A DNA stretch of 6,176 nucleotides from Desulfobacteraceae bacterium (lineage in GTDB: Bacteria > Desulfobacterota > Desulfobacteria > Desulfobacterales > Desulfosarcinaceae). Shown here one piece after another: positions 5,221 through 6,176 of the stretch. Each line of letters starts with the position of its first letter. Positions within the stretch are counted from its first letter, which is position 1. The stretch is taken from positions 1 to 6,176 of the forward strand of contig JALVRI010000182.1 of assembly GCA_027031325.1 (NCBI GenBank). Reading direction: 5' to 3'. Below the pieces are notes generated by a model. The model did not search any database. It was not told the origin of the DNA and saw only the letters and a program-made list of their open reading frames with translations. The position numbers and the translations under genes are program-made.

Positions 5221-5730
5221 TCAACTCTCGAAGCCCAACTGGCGCCACAGATCATCGATCCCCAGCTTGGCCAACCTGAGTCTCATGAACTCGCTGATAG
5301 TCGGCTGGTAGGGTTTCTTTTTGAGAAACATTTGCGCTTGGGAGGGAGTTCGTCCCCCTTTCTTACTGTTGCAGGACCGGCAGCAGGCCACGCAGTTCTC
5401 GAAGGTCGATTTGCCGCCCTGACTACGTGGAATTATATGGTCGATTGTAAGCCGTTTCGTTTTTCGGCCGCAATAGACGCATGTATAACCATCGCGGATC
5501 AGGACATTGCGTTTGCTGAAAGGCACCCGTGAGCGGTAAAGGGTTCGGATCAACTTGATAAGTTTCATGACCGCGGGAAGGCGCAGGAAAAAACCCTCGG
5601 CTCCCTGCACGACGCGATCGGAGTATTTGATGACCTGGACCTTCTTCTTTACCATCAGGCGCAAGGCCCTTTTCCAGTCCACCACGTTGAGGAAGGAATA
5701 ATCGGCATTCAAAAGGATACAGTAACCCAT
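5221..5730 (-). CDS. HNH endonuclease family protein
   Basis: A 169-residue protein whose C-terminal half is a classic HNH nuclease domain. It contains CVYCG (C84, C87), the catalytic-type TIDHIIPRSQGG (D97, H98), FENCVACCRSCNSKKG (N112, C117, C120, N121) and a closing RTPSQAQ. The four cysteines C84, C87, C117 and C120 form the structural zinc site, and all expected active-site positions are present. The N-terminal part (ILLNADYSFLNVVDWKRALRLMVKKKVQVI) is the usual lead-in for this widespread chromosomal subgroup. The start at 5730 is preferred because homology begins there and AGGTGG sits four bases upstream; an in-frame GTG at 5772 would add 14 residues without family similarity. It converges on the CQLG-module gene with 83 bases between them. 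Such stand-alone HNH proteins are common in bacteria and their role is usually unknown. Nothing links it to a restriction system here. Confidence 0.92.
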   Translation of the reverse strand: MGYCILLNADYSFLNVVDWKRALRLMVKKKVQVIKYSDRVVQGAEGFFLRLPAVMKLIKLIRTLYRSRVPFSKRNVLIRDGYTCVYCGRKTKRLTIDHIIPRSQGGKSTFENCVACCRSCNSKKGGRTPSQAQMFLKKKPYQPTISEFMRLRLAKLGIDDLWRQLGFES

Positions 5731-5763
5731 CCCGCCACCTGTTGCAAACCTGGTTTGACCCGG

Positions 5764-5769
5764 ATTATG
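5764..5769 (-). promoter_or_regulatory. Possible -10 box for the HNH gene
   Basis: CATAAT on the minus strand matches five of six bases of the -10 consensus and would start transcription near 5757, 27 bases before the ATG at 5730. No good -35 box lies at the right distance, so this is tentative. If real, it also rules out the longer GTG start at 5772. Confidence 0.28.
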
Positions 5770-5842
5770 CACTTCAAATGCCTACAATAAGTCATTACAT
5801 TGAATTATTAAATAGTAAGCATGTATTTGCCACCGTCCGTGC

Positions 5843-5861
5843 CTTCACCGGCAAGGTGAAG
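5843..5861. other. Seven-base-pair hairpin between the HNH gene and the repeat element
   Basis: CTTCACC and GGTGAAG form a perfect 7-base stem with a 5-base GGCAA loop. A further copy of the right arm, CGGTGAA at 5868-5874, could pair with the same left arm instead, giving two alternative stems. No T-run follows on either strand, so it is not a normal terminator. Confidence 0.4.
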
Positions 5862-5883
5862 TTAAATCGGTGAAAAGTCCTGA

Positions 5884-6022
5884 CAGGCTGTTGCAAAACT
5901 ATTACCCTTGGCCATAGGGCGTTAAAGTCCTGCTCGAAATGCTCATTTATTACCAATAAACTGCGCTTTTTGGTCGGATTTTGGTTTGTTCGACCTGCGC
6001 TATGGCGTTTTTCAACAGCCTG
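5884..6022. repeat. 139-base inverted-repeat element, miniature mobile or REP-like
   Basis: The ends CAGGCTGTTGCAAAAC (5884-5899) and GTTTTTCAACAGCCTG (6007-6022) are inverted repeats matching at 15 of 16 positions. Inside them GCCATAGGGC (5911-5920) and GCGCTATGGC (5997-6006) are a second inverted pair, 9 of 10. The exact centre of the element (5953) is also the centre of a perfect small palindrome, TTTATT-ACC-AATAAA (5946-5960). There is no coding capacity, so if mobile it would need a transposase from elsewhere. The CTGTTGAAAAAC type of end recalls repeats I associate with genomes of sulfate-reducing bacteria and with some insertion-sequence ends; that is from memory and not checked. No clear target-site duplication was seen. 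Confidence 0.7.
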
Positions 6023-6031
6023 CTGAAAAAC
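6007..6031. other. Hairpin spanning the right end of the inverted-repeat element
   Basis: GTTTTTCA and TGAAAAAC form an 8-base outer stem; after one A-C mismatch CAG/CTG pair around a single base. The hairpin extends nine bases beyond the terminal repeat, so the true right edge of the element may be 6031. The left end has only a degenerate version of this extension. Confidence 0.5.
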
Positions 6032-6176
6032 GGCCGTTCAATGCCCGGGGTATTATTAAGGAAAACCCTCCGCTTGTTAAAAAGTTCGGGTCATATATTA
6101 TGAAATATTTTTCGTGGCCAGGATTAGCCTCCTATTAGCAGCCGTGAAAGAGAAGGTCAATTTATTTCCTTCCTTT

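Larger units (their letters stand above)
5773..6176. other. Non-coding stretch upstream of the HNH gene
   Basis: About 400 bases with no supported gene on either strand. It is AT-rich next to the HNH gene (5773-5825), then holds a hairpin (5843-5861), a 139-base inverted-repeat element (5884-6022) and AT-rich sequence to the window edge. A GTG at 6144 opens a frame that runs off the end, but with only 11 codons and no ribosome site it cannot be called. Confidence 0.6.

Noticed and set aside
5221..5730. HNH gene as part of a restriction, retron or intron system
   Set aside because: No methyltransferase, reverse transcriptase or intron structure is present, and the sequence fits the common stand-alone chromosomal HNH group.
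6144..6176. A gene starting at GTG 6144 and running off the window
   Set aside because: Only 11 codons are visible and there is no ribosome site, so it cannot be supported.
1..6176. CRISPR array, tRNA, rRNA or a known riboswitch
   Set aside because: No regularly spaced repeats and no recognisable structural RNA pattern were seen by eye on either strand; a covariance-model scan was not possible here.

Overview
The window looks like a piece of chromosome from a strictly anaerobic bacterium, most likely a sulfate reducer or relative in the Desulfobacterota (the former Deltaproteobacteria). This is inferred from gene content, not from any marker gene. The main cluster resembles the anaerobe-specific 'orange protein' (ORP) system of Desulfovibrio: small NifX/NifB-type cofactor-binding proteins encoded beside MinD-type ATPases that carry an inserted two-cluster ferredoxin domain. 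Most of the other genes encode small cysteine-rich proteins.

Layout. Positions 43-3017 (minus strand) hold five genes. In transcription order they are a NifX-type protein (NifX-1), a MinD/ferredoxin ATPase, a second MinD/ferredoxin ATPase, a second NifX-type protein (NifX-2) and an FmdB-type zinc ribbon protein. The first four form a mirror image, A-B-B'-A', and each NifX gene overlaps its neighbouring ATPase gene by 4 bases (ATGA). Upstream of NifX-1 lies a compact control region (about 3060-3153) with a sigma70-like promoter, a near-palindrome at the predicted transcription start, three in-phase TTGCAT repeats and a perfect hairpin in the leader. Diverging from it on the plus strand is a YkgJ-type cysteine-cluster protein (3307-3660). 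A 64-residue zinc ribbon protein (3735-3929, minus) converges on that gene.

The stretch 3930-4276 has no convincing gene. It is followed on the plus strand by a 99-residue membrane protein (4277-4576) with a likely terminator, then by a 144-residue protein built from two copies of a 55-residue module ending in CQLG-x-F (4703-5137). An HNH endonuclease gene (5221-5730, minus) faces it. The last 400 bases are non-coding and hold a 139-base inverted-repeat element (5884-6022), which looks like a miniature mobile or REP-type element.

How the parts may work together. In the known ORP system the NifX-type protein binds a metal-sulfur cofactor and associates with the ferredoxin-bearing ATPases. Here two such pairs appear to be co-transcribed. 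The iron-sulfur ATPases could load, reduce or deliver a metal cofactor carried by the NifX proteins, and the zinc ribbon and YkgJ proteins may be accessory. That functional link is inference. The HNH gene and the repeat element look unrelated to the cluster.
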